Shown here: positions 17,042 to 26,406 of the stretch, piece by piece
Layout of the letters: the number at the start of each line of letters is the position of its first letter
How positions within the stretch are numbered: the stretch's first letter is position 1
Assembly: GCA_049889695.1 (NCBI GenBank)
Contig: JBMHCX010000013.1
Location: 1 to 64,000, forward strand
Source of the DNA: WTJH01 sp049889695
GTDB lineage: Bacteria; Bacteroidota; Bacteroidia; Flavobacteriales; Flavobacteriaceae
DNA: 64,000 nucleotides
Direction of reading: 5' to 3'
Made by a program: the position numbers and the translations under genes
Notes under the pieces: model-generated
Seen by the model: only the letters and a program-made list of their open reading frames with translations
Databases searched by the model: none
Told to the model about the DNA's origin: nothing

Positions 17042-18232
17042 CTAGAATGCATGGATAATTTCAAGCATGCTTGCAATATCCTCTTCAGACATTTCTGCAT
17101 GTAGCTGGATGCGTACACAACTTTCATCTTTTGGAACGACCGGATAGGTCAAACCAGTGGCCAGTACTCCTCGATCAAATAAATGTTTAACCAAAGCTTG
17201 GGTTTTGTTGTTTTCTCGCGTGAGGATAGGCACTATGGGGTGAGGTCCTTCAATCGATTCCAAACGCAACCCCTTCCTAAATTTTTGTCGAAGCGACTCC
17301 AGATTTGTCAGCCGTCTTTTTCCTTCTTCCTTTTGGAGGATTTCAACCGCTGCTAGAGCAGCTGCTGCTTCTGCCGGTCCCAATGGATTGGTGTAGACAT
17401 AGGTGTCGCCTTTCTGTTTTAAATAATCGATCAGCACTTGGGAACCGGCCACAAAACCTCCATTAACTCCGAAAGCCTTTCCTAAAGTACCGACCAAAAT
17501 AGAAGGGGAGCTAGGCCTTAAGGCCATAGTCCCCTTTCCTTCTTCCCCAAAAGCACCAACACCATGAGAATCATCTACGATCAGTAAAACGCCTTCCGAA
17601 AAGTGGGAACTGTAGTCTTCAGCTATCCGTTGGAGCTCGTTTAGAGGAGCGACATCTCCACGCATACTGAACACCCCATCCGTCAGTATACATACACGTT
17701 TAAATCGGCTGGGAATGCTGTTGATTTTAGCTTTAAGATCTTCAAGGGCCAAATGCTTGTATATGGCTTTTTGATCTGATTGTACCCCTGCCATTTTTAA
17801 CCCTCGTATCAGACTGTTGTGATTCAGTTCATCGCAGAGCCAATAGGTTTCAGGAGTATGTAAACAACCAATCAATGATAAGTTAGCTGCATAGGCAGAA
17901 TTAAACACACAAGAAGAAGGATAGCCCATGAATGAAGCAATGGCTTTTTCCAAGGCAACGTGTGGCAAATGGGTGCCATCTATAAATCGAACAGCTCCGG
18001 GCCCTACCCCATAAAGAGTTGTTGCTGCCTCTGCTGCTGCTGCTAGTGCAGGATGCTGACTCAGCTGTAAATAATCGTTTGAGTTGGCTCGAATAAAGGG
18101 TTCATCGAACCCTTCTAATAATACTTTCGAACCTATTCGCCCCCTAACAATTCGTTCGGGTGCTTTCAATATTCCTGCTTGCTGAAGCTGTTGCAAGGCT
18201 ACTGATAAGCTTCTATCAAGAGCTTTTGTCAT
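17042..18232 (-). CDS. kbl: 2-amino-3-ketobutyrate CoA ligase (glycine C-acetyltransferase)
   Basis: 396-residue PLP enzyme of the alpha-oxoamine synthase family. Seen: ANSNDYLQLSQHP, the Asp of DDSHGVGAFGEEGKG that contacts the PLP nitrogen, and the PLP lysine K252 in VGTLGKAFGVNGG. The family also contains BioF (8-amino-7-oxononanoate synthase). Kbl is preferred because the gene starts within the end of a threonine 3-dehydrogenase gene (17-base overlap) and no bio genes are near. Reaction: 2-amino-3-ketobutyrate plus CoA to glycine plus acetyl-CoA. Together the pair forms the threonine-to-glycine route. Confidence 0.87.
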   Translation of the reverse strand: MTKALDRSLSVALQQLQQAGILKAPERIVRGRIGSKVLLEGFDEPFIRANSNDYLQLSQHPALAAAAEAATTLYGVGPGAVRFIDGTHLPHVALEKAIASFMGYPSSCVFNSAYAANLSLIGCLHTPETYWLCDELNHNSLIRGLKMAGVQSDQKAIYKHLALEDLKAKINSIPSRFKRVCILTDGVFSMRGDVAPLNELQRIAEDYSSHFSEGVLLIVDDSHGVGAFGEEGKGTMALRPSSPSILVGTLGKAFGVNGGFVAGSQVLIDYLKQKGDTYVYTNPLGPAEAAAALAAVEILQKEEGKRRLTNLESLRQKFRKGLRLESIEGPHPIVPILTRENNKTQALVKHLFDRGVLATGLTYPVVPKDESCVRIQLHAEMSEEDIASMLEIIHAF

Positions 18233-19169
18233 GCGTGCTTTTTTTAAGTTCTGAGATCATTGTATGCATCATCTTTGAAAAATCATATTGGGGATTCCAC
18301 CCCCACTCCTCTCGGGCACAACTGTCGTCTATACGATCGGGCCAACTATCGGCAATTTGCTGACGGACGGGGTCTATTTGATAACGTATTTGAAAGTCAG
18401 GGAAATGTTTTTTTAGACCCCAATACAGTTCCTCAACCGAAAACTGCATGGCTGTTAGATTATAGGCAGATCCGGTGGTTAATTGGGATTGAGGTGTTTC
18501 CATCAGTTGTATAATTCCATTTATAGCGTCGTCTATAAATACCATATCCAGCCGAGTAGTAGCGCTCAGATAGCTGCTGTAGTGGCCTGTGGACTGTGCT
18601 GCAAAAACCATTTCTACAGCGAAATCGGTGGTCCCACCTTTAGGACAAGTCTTGTAGGATATAATTCCTGGCAAGCGAATCGCCCGAGTTTCTAGACCGT
18701 ATTTATGGTGGTAATAATCACACAAGAGTTCCCCGGCTAATTTAGTTGTTCCGTAAATTGTTTTTGGACGCATCGGACAAACCTGAGGAGTATCGATGGT
18801 GGGGGACTCCGCACTAAAAACACCTATGGTCGAAGGAAAAAAGAAAAGACATTGATGCCGACGAGCTACTTCTAGGCTTTGAAAAAGAGCGAATAAATTT
18901 GTTTCGACTGCCATTTGAGGAGACTCCTCTGCTCTACCCGATAACAGAGCAGGTAAATGATAGAGCTGACGAATCTTGTATTTTTGAACAACATTTTCCA
19001 GCTGATGTGTTTTTCGACAGTCCAATGCAATAAATGGGCCTGATGCTAAAAAATCAGAGGATGGTTGCCGTATATCAGAAGCAATAACTGCCTGGGACCC
19101 GAAAAGGGTCCTCAGCTTAAGTGTAAGCTCAACTCCAAGCTGACCTAATGCTCCTAGTATAAGTATCAT
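18216..19169 (-). CDS. tdh: L-threonine 3-dehydrogenase, SDR type
   Basis: About 317 residues from ATG 19169 (MILILGALGQLG, the NAD Rossmann motif at the very start, as in the family); the frame is open to 19223 (MPEVEI...). Seen: the Tyr/Lys pair in YGTTKLAGELL; RLPGIISYKTCPKGGTTDFA, the signature of the short-chain threonine dehydrogenase of Flavobacterium and Bacteroidetes; and the C-terminal WPDRIDDSCAREEWGW block. It oxidises threonine to 2-amino-3-ketobutyrate with NAD. It is unrelated to the zinc-type E. coli Tdh. Its 3' end overlaps kbl by 17 bases, so the unstable product can be passed straight to Kbl. Confidence 0.9.
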   Translation of the reverse strand: MILILGALGQLGVELTLKLRTLFGSQAVIASDIRQPSSDFLASGPFIALDCRKTHQLENVVQKYKIRQLYHLPALLSGRAEESPQMAVETNLFALFQSLEVARRHQCLFFFPSTIGVFSAESPTIDTPQVCPMRPKTIYGTTKLAGELLCDYYHHKYGLETRAIRLPGIISYKTCPKGGTTDFAVEMVFAAQSTGHYSSYLSATTRLDMVFIDDAINGIIQLMETPQSQLTTGSAYNLTAMQFSVEELYWGLKKHFPDFQIRYQIDPVRQQIADSWPDRIDDSCAREEWGWNPQYDFSKMMHTMISELKKSTHDKSS

Positions 19170-19257
19170 GTCCTTTTCGTTGAATTCTTCTAAAGTTAGT
19201 TGAATTATCTCAACTTCAGGCATTTCTACATAGAAGTAACACCCAATAAGTTCCTTT

Positions 19258-20829
19258 TTAACTTTTTTGAACCAACAAGCGACTTAAGTGATCATCAAAA
19301 TCCTGCTTCAGGCGGCTTGCTTGGCGATCGTAAGCGGTAGGACGATCCCAAAGATGTCTGGGATTCAGCAGCTCGTCGGGTACTCCGGGACATCGATCTG
19401 GAATTTGGAAGCCAAAAGTTGGACTCTCCGAAAAGCTGCAATCGGTTAATTGTTCGTTTAAAACAGCATCAATTAGTGCGCGCGTATGGCGCAACGCAAT
19501 TCTGTTTCCCACCCCATAGGCCCCACCTATCCATCCAGTATTGACCAACCACACTTCTGTTTGCTGTTCATTTATTTTCTTTTCCAATAAATCTCCGTAT
19601 ACCGTGGGGTGTAAGGGCATAAATGGTGCACCAAAACAAGTGGAAAAAACAGCTTGGGGTTCTTGTACGTCCGACTCAGTGCCAGCCACCTTAGCCGTGT
19701 AGCCCAAAAGAAATTGAACAATGGCTTGCTTAGGACTCAGCTTACTTAAAGGGGGAAGAACACCAAAAGCATCGCAACTTAAAAAAAAGATATGCCGAGG
19801 CGCTTCTCCGACCGACGGTTGTTGAATATTATTCAAATGGGACAGCGGGTAAGAAACACGCGTGTTTTCGGTAGTCCTATCATCTGTAAAATCGACCTTG
19901 TTCGAATCGGGATAAAAACCAATGTTTTCGAGCAGTGCTCCCGGTCGAATCGCCTGATAAATTTCGGGCTCTTTTTTGGGGTCTAAGTCAATAGTTTTAG
20001 CATAACATCCGCCCTCGAAATTAAATATTTGATTTTCGGGACTCCATCCATGCTCATCGTCACCAATTAGTTTTCGGTCAGCACAAGAGGAAAGTGTTGT
20101 TTTCCCCGTTCCTGAAAGACCAAAAAATAAAGCGGTATCTCCACGGCTACCCACATTTGCAGAACAGTGCATGGAAAGTGTGTTTTTGTAGGTCGGTAGC
20201 AAAAAGTTTAGGACCGAGAAAATTCCCTTTTTTATCTCCCCCGTATAGGCGGTTCCACCGATAAGGATCATTTTACGACTAAAATTAACCGCACTGAAAT
20301 TTTCTGCTCTGGTATTGTGTCGCTCAGGGTCTGCCAAAAAAGAGGGAATACAAAAGATACTCCAGTCGTTTTCATATCGGTCTAAACTGTTTTCGGACGG
20401 TTCCAAGAACATATTATGAACGAATAGGTTGGACCATGCTGTTTCTGTTATCACATTGATATTCATCCGATACTTGGGAACATCACAGGCATGAACTTGT
20501 CTCCCATAGAGCTTTTTGTGCTGCAGAAAAGACATCATATCGGCATAGAGGAGTTCAAACGATGCTGGAGATAAGGGGATATTAATCTCTCCCCAATCGA
20601 CGGAAATAGCAGTGATGGAATCTTTAACCAAAAAGCGATCCTTGGGGGAACGACCTGTAAATTTTCCCGTCTGGACGGCAATTGCACCCGATTGGCAAAG
20701 ATGGGCATCCCCCTGTGCTACGGAAAGCTGTGTTAATTCTTCTGATGATAAATTCCATTGGATGTCTGCGGTGGAAAGGGTGTGCATTTGCTGGAACTCT
20801 GTTGCACATTGGACATTCTTTTTGTTCAT
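19258..20829 (-). CDS. pckA: Phosphoenolpyruvate carboxykinase (ATP)
   Basis: 523 residues, normal length. Converts oxaloacetate and ATP to phosphoenolpyruvate and CO2, the first gluconeogenic step. Seen: TGRSPKDRFLVKD near the N-terminus; the P-loop FGLSGTGKTTLS; the metal-binding LIGDDEHGW; NFEGGCYAKTIDL; and the C-terminal substrate-binding WIGGAYGVGNRI. The ATG at 20829 is followed by a short variable N-terminus (MNKKNVQCATEF). It has a long upstream non-coding region with a TAnnTTTG promoter box and appears monocistronic, although tdh-kbl begin 88 bases after its stop on the same strand. Confidence 0.95.
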   Translation of the reverse strand: MNKKNVQCATEFQQMHTLSTADIQWNLSSEELTQLSVAQGDAHLCQSGAIAVQTGKFTGRSPKDRFLVKDSITAISVDWGEINIPLSPASFELLYADMMSFLQHKKLYGRQVHACDVPKYRMNINVITETAWSNLFVHNMFLEPSENSLDRYENDWSIFCIPSFLADPERHNTRAENFSAVNFSRKMILIGGTAYTGEIKKGIFSVLNFLLPTYKNTLSMHCSANVGSRGDTALFFGLSGTGKTTLSSCADRKLIGDDEHGWSPENQIFNFEGGCYAKTIDLDPKKEPEIYQAIRPGALLENIGFYPDSNKVDFTDDRTTENTRVSYPLSHLNNIQQPSVGEAPRHIFFLSCDAFGVLPPLSKLSPKQAIVQFLLGYTAKVAGTESDVQEPQAVFSTCFGAPFMPLHPTVYGDLLEKKINEQQTEVWLVNTGWIGGAYGVGNRIALRHTRALIDAVLNEQLTDCSFSESPTFGFQIPDRCPGVPDELLNPRHLWDRPTAYDRQASRLKQDFDDHLSRLLVQKS

Positions 20830-20871
20830 GGTTTAGACGTTTTAAACCAATTTTTGGCGGAGGTTATTAAA

Positions 20872-20906
20872 CAAATGTATAGAAATAACCATAAGTAATT
20901 AAACAA
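20872..20906 (-). promoter_or_regulatory. Putative pckA promoter (Bacteroidetes -7/-33 type)
   Basis: On the minus strand TACATTTG (20872-20879 on the plus strand as CAAATGTA) fits the TAnnTTTG -7 box. A TTG lies at 20904-20906, a spacing of 24, slightly long. The predicted start leaves a leader of about 35 bases before the ATG at 20829. Confidence 0.5.
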
Positions 20907-21180
20907 AAAAATAGCCAAGAACTAGTTTGACGACATTGGAAAGGATTTTTCTAAAAATGATCGTTATCTGTTAATAGACAAACAGTTTCACTAAAATTCC
21001 ATCAAAAGTTACTGAGCTTTATCTACAGAATTTGTAAATCTCGATGAGAAACATAATCACCTATAGATTTAAGCTATGTTAATTTATTTTTTTATTTGAA
21101 AAACTTATGTAAAGTGTGCTGTAAGGGAATTCCTTATAATAATCGAATGTAAATCAACAGGGGGTGAAAGGATGAATTGA
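20907..21180. other. AT-rich intergenic stretch, nothing recognised
   Basis: Between the pckA promoter and the tRNA-Asp terminator I see no ORF with coding character, no RNA gene and no strong inverted repeat. Confidence 0.5.
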
Positions 21181-21182
21181 AG

Positions 21183-21215
21183 CACAAAAAAAGCCCTCCT
21201 TTTAACGGGAAAGCT
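21183..21215 (-). terminator. Terminator downstream of tRNA-Asp
   Basis: On the minus strand AGCTTTCC and GGAGGGCT (plus 21208-21215 and 21192-21199) form an 8-bp stem with two G-U pairs and an 8-base loop, followed by a run of seven T. It lies 52 bases beyond the tRNA 3' end. Confidence 0.6.
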
Positions 21216-21266
21216 TCTCACTAGTTGCTGAGTTTAAAAACGTAGCAACACACAACATTTTAAAAG

Positions 21267-21340
21267 CGGTCTGGACGGGACTCGAACCCGCGACCCCATG
21301 CGTGACAGGCATGTATTCTAACCAACTGAACTACCAGACC
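21267..21340 (-). tRNA. tRNA-Asp (GTC)
   Basis: Full cloverleaf on the minus strand: acceptor GGTCTGG/CCAGACC, D-arm, anticodon stem CATGC/GCATG with loop CTGTCAC (anticodon GTC), T-arm GCGGG TTCGAGT CCCGT, discriminator G. CCA is not encoded. 74 nt. Confidence 0.97.
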
Positions 21341-21473
21341 TTTTATGCGCTTGCAAAGATACACCTCAAAATTTATTGTCCAAACCTTTTTGCACGAAAG
21401 TGTGCAGTCACGAAGCAACTAATTGCTTTTCATCAGGATAGAGACAATATAATATTTAAGCGCTCTGTACAGA

Positions 21474-21791
21474 TTAAAGCGCTGCGTCTAAAGCTTCGCT
21501 ATAGGTCGTTTTAGGCGCAACTCCAACCTGGCGGTTGACAAGCTCTCCACCCTTAAACACCAATACGGTCGGTATGTTTCGAACTCCATACTTCGCAGCA
21601 AACTCCTGGTTCGCGTCGACGTCTACTTTTCCTACTACCGCTTTGCCGTCATACTCATTGCTCAATTCATCAATGATTGGTCCTACCATTCTGCATGGAC
21701 CGCACCAAGCAGCCCAAAAGTCGACCATTACGGGTTTATCTGAGTTTAACACAACTTCTTCAAAAGTTGCATCTGTGATTTCTAAAGCCAT
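21474..21791 (-). CDS. trxA: Thioredoxin
   Basis: 105 residues, a single thioredoxin fold with the WCGPC redox centre (Cys30 and Cys33), the buried Asp24, and the cis-proline loop RNIPTVLVF. No signal peptide, so a cytoplasmic disulfide reductase. In flavobacteria trxA commonly lies just downstream of dnaE. Here a metallo-beta-lactamase-fold gene is inserted between them on the same strand. A CAAATTTA (minus TAAATTTG) at 21848-21855 fits the -7 promoter consensus and could drive trxA on its own. Confidence 0.97.
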   Translation of the reverse strand: MALEITDATFEEVVLNSDKPVMVDFWAAWCGPCRMVGPIIDELSNEYDGKAVVGKVDVDANQEFAAKYGVRNIPTVLVFKGGELVNRQVGVAPKTTYSEALDAAL

Positions 21792-21914
21792 AATTAAAAT
21801 TTTAGCTAAAATAAACTATTTGTCATTGAGAGACCCTTGCGCATCATCAAATTTAACAATAGACCCATTACCCCTTGTGATAAAGAGCCATCGTAAATTT
21901 CCAGTCCTTGCCGA

Positions 21915-23033
21915 CTATTCATACCAATAGGGCGGATCGGTTGGCAAGTAGTCAAAATCTATCGGCTGCCCTATTTTTGGAACAGCTACCTTAACTCCTC
22001 TTTTTTGTGCTTCAGCCGATACTTTTAGTGCAGGCTCATTCCATGGATGGAGGGCTAGTTTAAACGCTCCCCAATGAATCGGAATAAACGCTTTTGAATT
22101 GAGATCAATCGCGGCTTGCACTGTTTCGGCAGGGAACATATGTACATCTGGCCACATAGGGTTGTATTGACCACATTCGAGTAAGGACCAATCGAAGGGA
22201 CCATATTTTTCGCCGATCGTCTTGAAATGAATATCGTAGCCACTGTCGCCACTGAAATACAAAGAAAGCCCCTCTGCTTGGACCACCCATGAAGACCACA
22301 GGGTTTCATGGCCATTCGAAAATTTACGCCCCGAGAAATGCTGTGCCGGCGTACAGACAAAACCAATGTCGCTGAATGCTTTGGATTCCCACCAATTCAA
22401 CTCTATAATTTTTTGAGGAGACACCCCCCAACGCTTTAAATGATTTCCCATACCCAAGGGCATCAGAAAATACTCGACTTTGTCTTTTAATTTCCGTACG
22501 GATCCATAATCTAAATGATCGTAATGGTCATGTGAAAAAAGCACATAGTCGATCGGCGGGAGGTCTTCAGGTGCTATGGGCAACTCTGGGTTGAATCGGC
22601 TACTCCCCAGAAAATCGAGTGGCGCAGGGACATCCCCAAACATGGGATCGATCAATATATTAAGCCCTGCATGCTGAATAAGGAATGTTGAATGACCCAA
22701 CCAATACAAGCGGGTTTTAGCAGTCGTCTGGAGCGCTAAGGGGTCTATTTTAACTGTTTCAAGCGGCTGGGCAGGCCTTCCATTTTTAACCTCAGTCGTG
22801 AAAAACATATACCCCAGCTCCATAAACTTGCGAAAACTTAACTTCTCCGGTACATTTCTACGATTCACAAACTTCCCCCCTTCGAAATTTTCATAACTGC
22901 TGAAGGCTTTTTTTTCTTGAGGGCTTAAGTCACCTCCAAAAGATGGAACCAACCGTACTACGATTAAATACAAAAGGATTACCCCTAAGAGGAAAGAGCT
23001 AAGGAAAAGCATAATTTTTTTTAAATGTTTCAA
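21915..23033 (-). CDS. Metallo-beta-lactamase-fold hydrolase (NAPE-PLD / UlaG-like), membrane-anchored
   Basis: 372 residues. An N-terminal hydrophobic helix (about 7-27) suggests a membrane anchor or signal sequence. The metallo-beta-lactamase core follows: WLGHSTFLIQ, LIDPMFGDVP, the metal motif SHDHYDHLD, YFSGDSGYD and the final histidine region FIPIHWGAF. The pattern of Asp/His ligands and the C-terminal HWGAF match the NAPE-PLD-like group that hydrolyses phosphodiesters in eukaryotes; bacterial members have mostly unknown substrates. It lies between dnaE and trxA on the same strand, 34 bases after dnaE. The fold is certain, the substrate is not. Confidence 0.88.
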   Translation of the reverse strand: MKHLKKIMLFLSSFLLGVILLYLIVVRLVPSFGGDLSPQEKKAFSSYENFEGGKFVNRRNVPEKLSFRKFMELGYMFFTTEVKNGRPAQPLETVKIDPLALQTTAKTRLYWLGHSTFLIQHAGLNILIDPMFGDVPAPLDFLGSSRFNPELPIAPEDLPPIDYVLFSHDHYDHLDYGSVRKLKDKVEYFLMPLGMGNHLKRWGVSPQKIIELNWWESKAFSDIGFVCTPAQHFSGRKFSNGHETLWSSWVVQAEGLSLYFSGDSGYDIHFKTIGEKYGPFDWSLLECGQYNPMWPDVHMFPAETVQAAIDLNSKAFIPIHWGAFKLALHPWNEPALKVSAEAQKRGVKVAVPKIGQPIDFDYLPTDPPYWYE

Positions 23034-23067
23034 GAGGACAAATTCATCTCATGGACCAAAAAGTGCC

Positions 23068-26000
23068 TTATTTTAAAATAAAATGCTGTTTGTGTGCATC
23101 TAAAGACTTTAATAATGCTGTAGAGATATCTATTTTTTTTCGATTAGACTTTAAAGGAACACGGATGTTTTCATCGGGATGATGCAATTCCACTTCTAAG
23201 CCTTTATCGCCCGGATGCTGGTCCAAAATATGCTGCAATGTTTCGATTTGTCCTGAATTTAACTGACGAATATCCAGCTGAAGCAATATTTTTTTAGCGT
23301 GCGTATCCAAGGTATTTTGAAGCATTTCGAACTTCAAAAATTGCATTCGAGGAGCACCTACCTTCCCGGTTTCTCGATTGGTCCATCCTTCTCGAACCAT
23401 TATTTTGATCCGTATAAACTGGTTAACCGCTAAAAAGTGCCTGTATTTGAGGTATTCTTCCCCAAAGATTTTAAGTTCAACCTGATCGGAATAGTCTTCC
23501 AATATAAAGCGTGCCCACCCTTTACCATTTCTGCTTTCCAGGTGCTGAACTTCGTTGACAATTCCAGCGACATAAAATTCTCTTCTAACCAAGGGGTACA
23601 GATCATCCAATACCCTGAGTTCAGTATTCACAAAATGATCTATTTCATATTTAAAATCATCGAGCGGATGAGCTGATATATAAATTCCTACAACCTCTTT
23701 TTCCTTTTGTAGGGTGTAGAGCCGATTCCAAGGATCACAATCCGGAATTTTCAATACCTGATAGGTAGAATCGGTGCTTTCCCCAAAAAGACTGGTCTGT
23801 GCAGATAGTAAGTTTTCCTGATACTTCGCTCCAAAGCGAAGCGCCTTTTCTAAAAACATTACTCCCTCCTCATCTGGATTGAAATACTGCGCTCTATGGG
23901 CTTCCCCAAACGAGTCAAAACCGCCAGAAAAGGCTAGATTTTCAAACGCTTTTTTATTGGCAGCTCTCAGATCAATCTTTTTCACCAAATCAAAAATACT
24001 GCTATAACGCTCTTCTTCTCGGCTGGCGATTATCGTCTCAACTGCTCCTTTTCCAACGCCTTTAATGGCTCCCATACCAAAGCGTATAGCCCCCTGATTA
24101 TTCACAGTAAACTTGTAAAAAGATTCATTGACATCTGGCCCCAAGACCTTTAATCCCATACGTCGACACTCTTCCATAAAAAAGGTCACTTGCTTGATGT
24201 CGTTCATATTGTTAGACAGCACTGCAGCCATGTATTCTGCTGGATAATGCGCTTTTAGATAAGCCGTTTGATACCCAATCCAGGCATAACAAGTCGAGTG
24301 TGATTTATTGAAGGCGTAAGACGCAAAAGCCTCCCAATCTTTCCACACCTTTTCCAAGACGCTAACGTCCAATCCTTTTGCTTTCCCTCCATCCAAAAAC
24401 TTAGGCTTGAGTTGCTCCAAAAGGGCAAATATCTTTTTCCCCATCGCTTTTCGGAGGACATCAGCTTCCCCCTTGGTGAAGCCTGCCAATTTTTGAGACA
24501 ATAACATTACCTGCTCCTGATAAACCGTAATTCCATAGGTTTCTTGCAGATACTCTTCCATTTCGGGAAGATCATAGGTAATCGGTTCGTCCCCGTGTTT
24601 CCTGGCAACAAAACTCGGAATATATTCCAGTGGTCCGGGACGGTAGAGAGCGTTCATGGCAATTAAATCAGCAAAAACTGTAGGTTTAAGATCCTTCAGA
24701 TATTTCTGCATTCCGGCCGACTCGTATTGGAATATCCCAACTGTTTCCCCTCGCTGAAACAATTCATAGGTTTTAACATCGTCTAGCGGGAAATTGTCCG
24801 GTTCAAGGGAAATTCCGTGTTTATACTTTACCAGCTCCACCGTGTCTTTGATCAGGGTCAAGGTTTTTAGCCCCAGAAAATCCATCTTCAGTAAGCCCGC
24901 ATCTTCTACAACAGAGTTGTCAAATTGGGTCACAAAAAGATCAGAATCTTTAGCGGTTGCTATGGGCACAAAGTTGGTGATCTCATCAGGAGTAATGATC
25001 ACCCCACATGCATGTATGCCGGTATTTCGCAATGACCCTTCCAAAACTTGCGCCTGTTGAATGGTCTGGGCAACTAAGTCATCTCCTTCGGCGAGGGTCT
25101 TGAGCTCGTTTACTCGTTGCATCTCGTCTGAGCGCAATTTTTGCTGAAGTTCCTCGTCTTTTAAACCAAAAATTTTGGAGAGCTTGATGTTCGGAATCAA
25201 CTTGGCAACACGGTCGGCATCTCCAAGCGGCAAGTCCAGCACTCTGGCCGTATCACGAATGGAGGACTTAGCAGCCATGGTTCCGTAGGTAATGATCTGT
25301 GCGACTTGTTGTGACCCGTATTTTTCTATCACATAATCCATGACCTTGGACCTACCTTCATCGTCAAAGTCTATATCGATATCGGGTAAACTCACCCGGT
25401 CGGGGTTGAGGAATCGCTCAAAGAGCAAATCGTATTGAATAGGGTCTAAATTGGTAATCCCAAGACAGTAGGCAACAGCTGACCCTGCCGCAGAACCCCT
25501 CCCCGGCCCCACGGAAACTCCCATATCGCGGGCGGCTGCAATAAAATCCTGAACAATCAGAAAGTAGCCAGGATAGCCTGTGTTTTCGATAACACTAAGT
25601 TCGAAATCTAATCGTTCCTTTACCGTATCGTCTACAGTAGCATATCGCTTTTCTGCTCCTTTGTAGGTTAAATAGCGTAGATAGGCATTTTCTCCTTTCT
25701 TCCCGTCGGGATCGTCGGTCTGTTGGTAGGCTTCTGGAATATCAAATTTGGGGAGTAATACATCTCTGGCTAAGGTATAGGCCTCTACCTGATCGACAAT
25801 TTTTTGGGTATTCAATATGGCTTCAGGAATATCCGCAAATAAGCTCTTCATCTGATCAGACGTCTTAAAGTAGTATTCCTGATTGGGGAAACCAAAGCGG
25901 TAGCCCCGACCTCGACCGATAGGGGTTGTTTGTTTTTCGCCTTCTTTTACACATAATAAAATATCGTGTGCAGAAGCTTCTTCTTGAGTGGTATAATATG

Positions 26001-26400
26001 AATTGTTGGTTGCTACTATTGGTAATTGGTGCTTATGAGCCAATTCTAGCAATACTTTATTCGCCCGATTTTCATCTTCCTGTTCGTGGCGCATAAGCTC
26101 GATGTAGAAACGCTCTGAAAAATGTTCTTTCCACCAAAGCAATGCATTTTCGGCCTGATGCTCCCCGACATTTAAAATTTTAGCAGGAATCTCACCGTAT
26201 AAATTTCCACTTAAAACAATTAAATCAGAAGCGTATTGGACAACCACTTCCCTGTCGATTCTTGGCACATAATAGAACCCCTCCGCATAGGCGATAGAGC
26301 TCATTTTGGTAAGATTTTCATAGCCCTGCTTATTCTGGGCCAAAAACACGACTTGGTAGCCATCGTCGCGTCGTGTTTTGTCTCGCCGGTTTTCACACAC
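23068..26400 (-). CDS. dnaE: DNA polymerase III alpha subunit, main part, downstream of an in-frame stop
   Basis: Replicative polymerase. This frame continues exactly the frame of the ORF at 26407-27393. The two are separated only by TAA (26409-26407) and two sense codons (Phe, Tyr), and the segment opens with GTG TGT GAA. It holds the rest of the PHP domain, the C-family polymerase core with the catalytic aspartates in PDIDIDFDDEGR, the helix-hairpin-helix region, and a C-terminal OB fold (YVAGIVNEVQHL...). Joined, the gene would be about 1440 codons, the normal length of flavobacterial DnaE with a fused exonuclease. The codon replaced by TAA is a Glu (GAA) in related proteins as I recall the motif GCEFYVCE, so one G-to-T change explains it. 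Either a sequencing error, a real nonsense mutation, or translation by readthrough or restart at the GTG. Confidence 0.9.
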   Translation of the reverse strand: MCENRRDKTRRDDGYQVVFLAQNKQGYENLTKMSSIAYAEGFYYVPRIDREVVVQYASDLIVLSGNLYGEIPAKILNVGEHQAENALLWWKEHFSERFYIELMRHEQEDENRANKVLLELAHKHQLPIVATNNSYYTTQEEASAHDILLCVKEGEKQTTPIGRGRGYRFGFPNQEYYFKTSDQMKSLFADIPEAILNTQKIVDQVEAYTLARDVLLPKFDIPEAYQQTDDPDGKKGENAYLRYLTYKGAEKRYATVDDTVKERLDFELSVIENTGYPGYFLIVQDFIAAARDMGVSVGPGRGSAAGSAVAYCLGITNLDPIQYDLLFERFLNPDRVSLPDIDIDFDDEGRSKVMDYVIEKYGSQQVAQIITYGTMAAKSSIRDTARVLDLPLGDADRVAKLIPNIKLSKIFGLKDEELQQKLRSDEMQRVNELKTLAEGDDLVAQTIQQAQVLEGSLRNTGIHACGVIITPDEITNFVPIATAKDSDLFVTQFDNSVVEDAGLLKMDFLGLKTLTLIKDTVELVKYKHGISLEPDNFPLDDVKTYELFQRGETVGIFQYESAGMQKYLKDLKPTVFADLIAMNALYRPGPLEYIPSFVARKHGDEPITYDLPEMEEYLQETYGITVYQEQVMLLSQKLAGFTKGEADVLRKAMGKKIFALLEQLKPKFLDGGKAKGLDVSVLEKVWKDWEAFASYAFNKSHSTCYAWIGYQTAYLKAHYPAEYMAAVLSNNMNDIKQVTFFMEECRRMGLKVLGPDVNESFYKFTVNNQGAIRFGMGAIKGVGKGAVETIIASREEERYSSIFDLVKKIDLRAANKKAFENLAFSGGFDSFGEAHRAQYFNPDEEGVMFLEKALRFGAKYQENLLSAQTSLFGESTDSTYQVLKIPDCDPWNRLYTLQKEKEVVGIYISAHPLDDFKYEIDHFVNTELRVLDDLYPLVRREFYVAGIVNEVQHLESRNGKGWARFILEDYSDQVELKIFGEEYLKYRHFLAVNQFIRIKIMVREGWTNRETGKVGAPRMQFLKFEMLQNTLDTHAKKILLQLDIRQLNSGQIETLQHILDQHPGDKGLEVELHHPDENIRVPLKSNRKKIDISTALLKSLDAHKQHFILK

Positions 26401-26406
26401 ATAAAA

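Noticed and set aside
21302..21514. 70-codon plus-strand ORF
   Set aside because: It runs across tRNA-Asp and into the antisense of trxA, with no coding signature.
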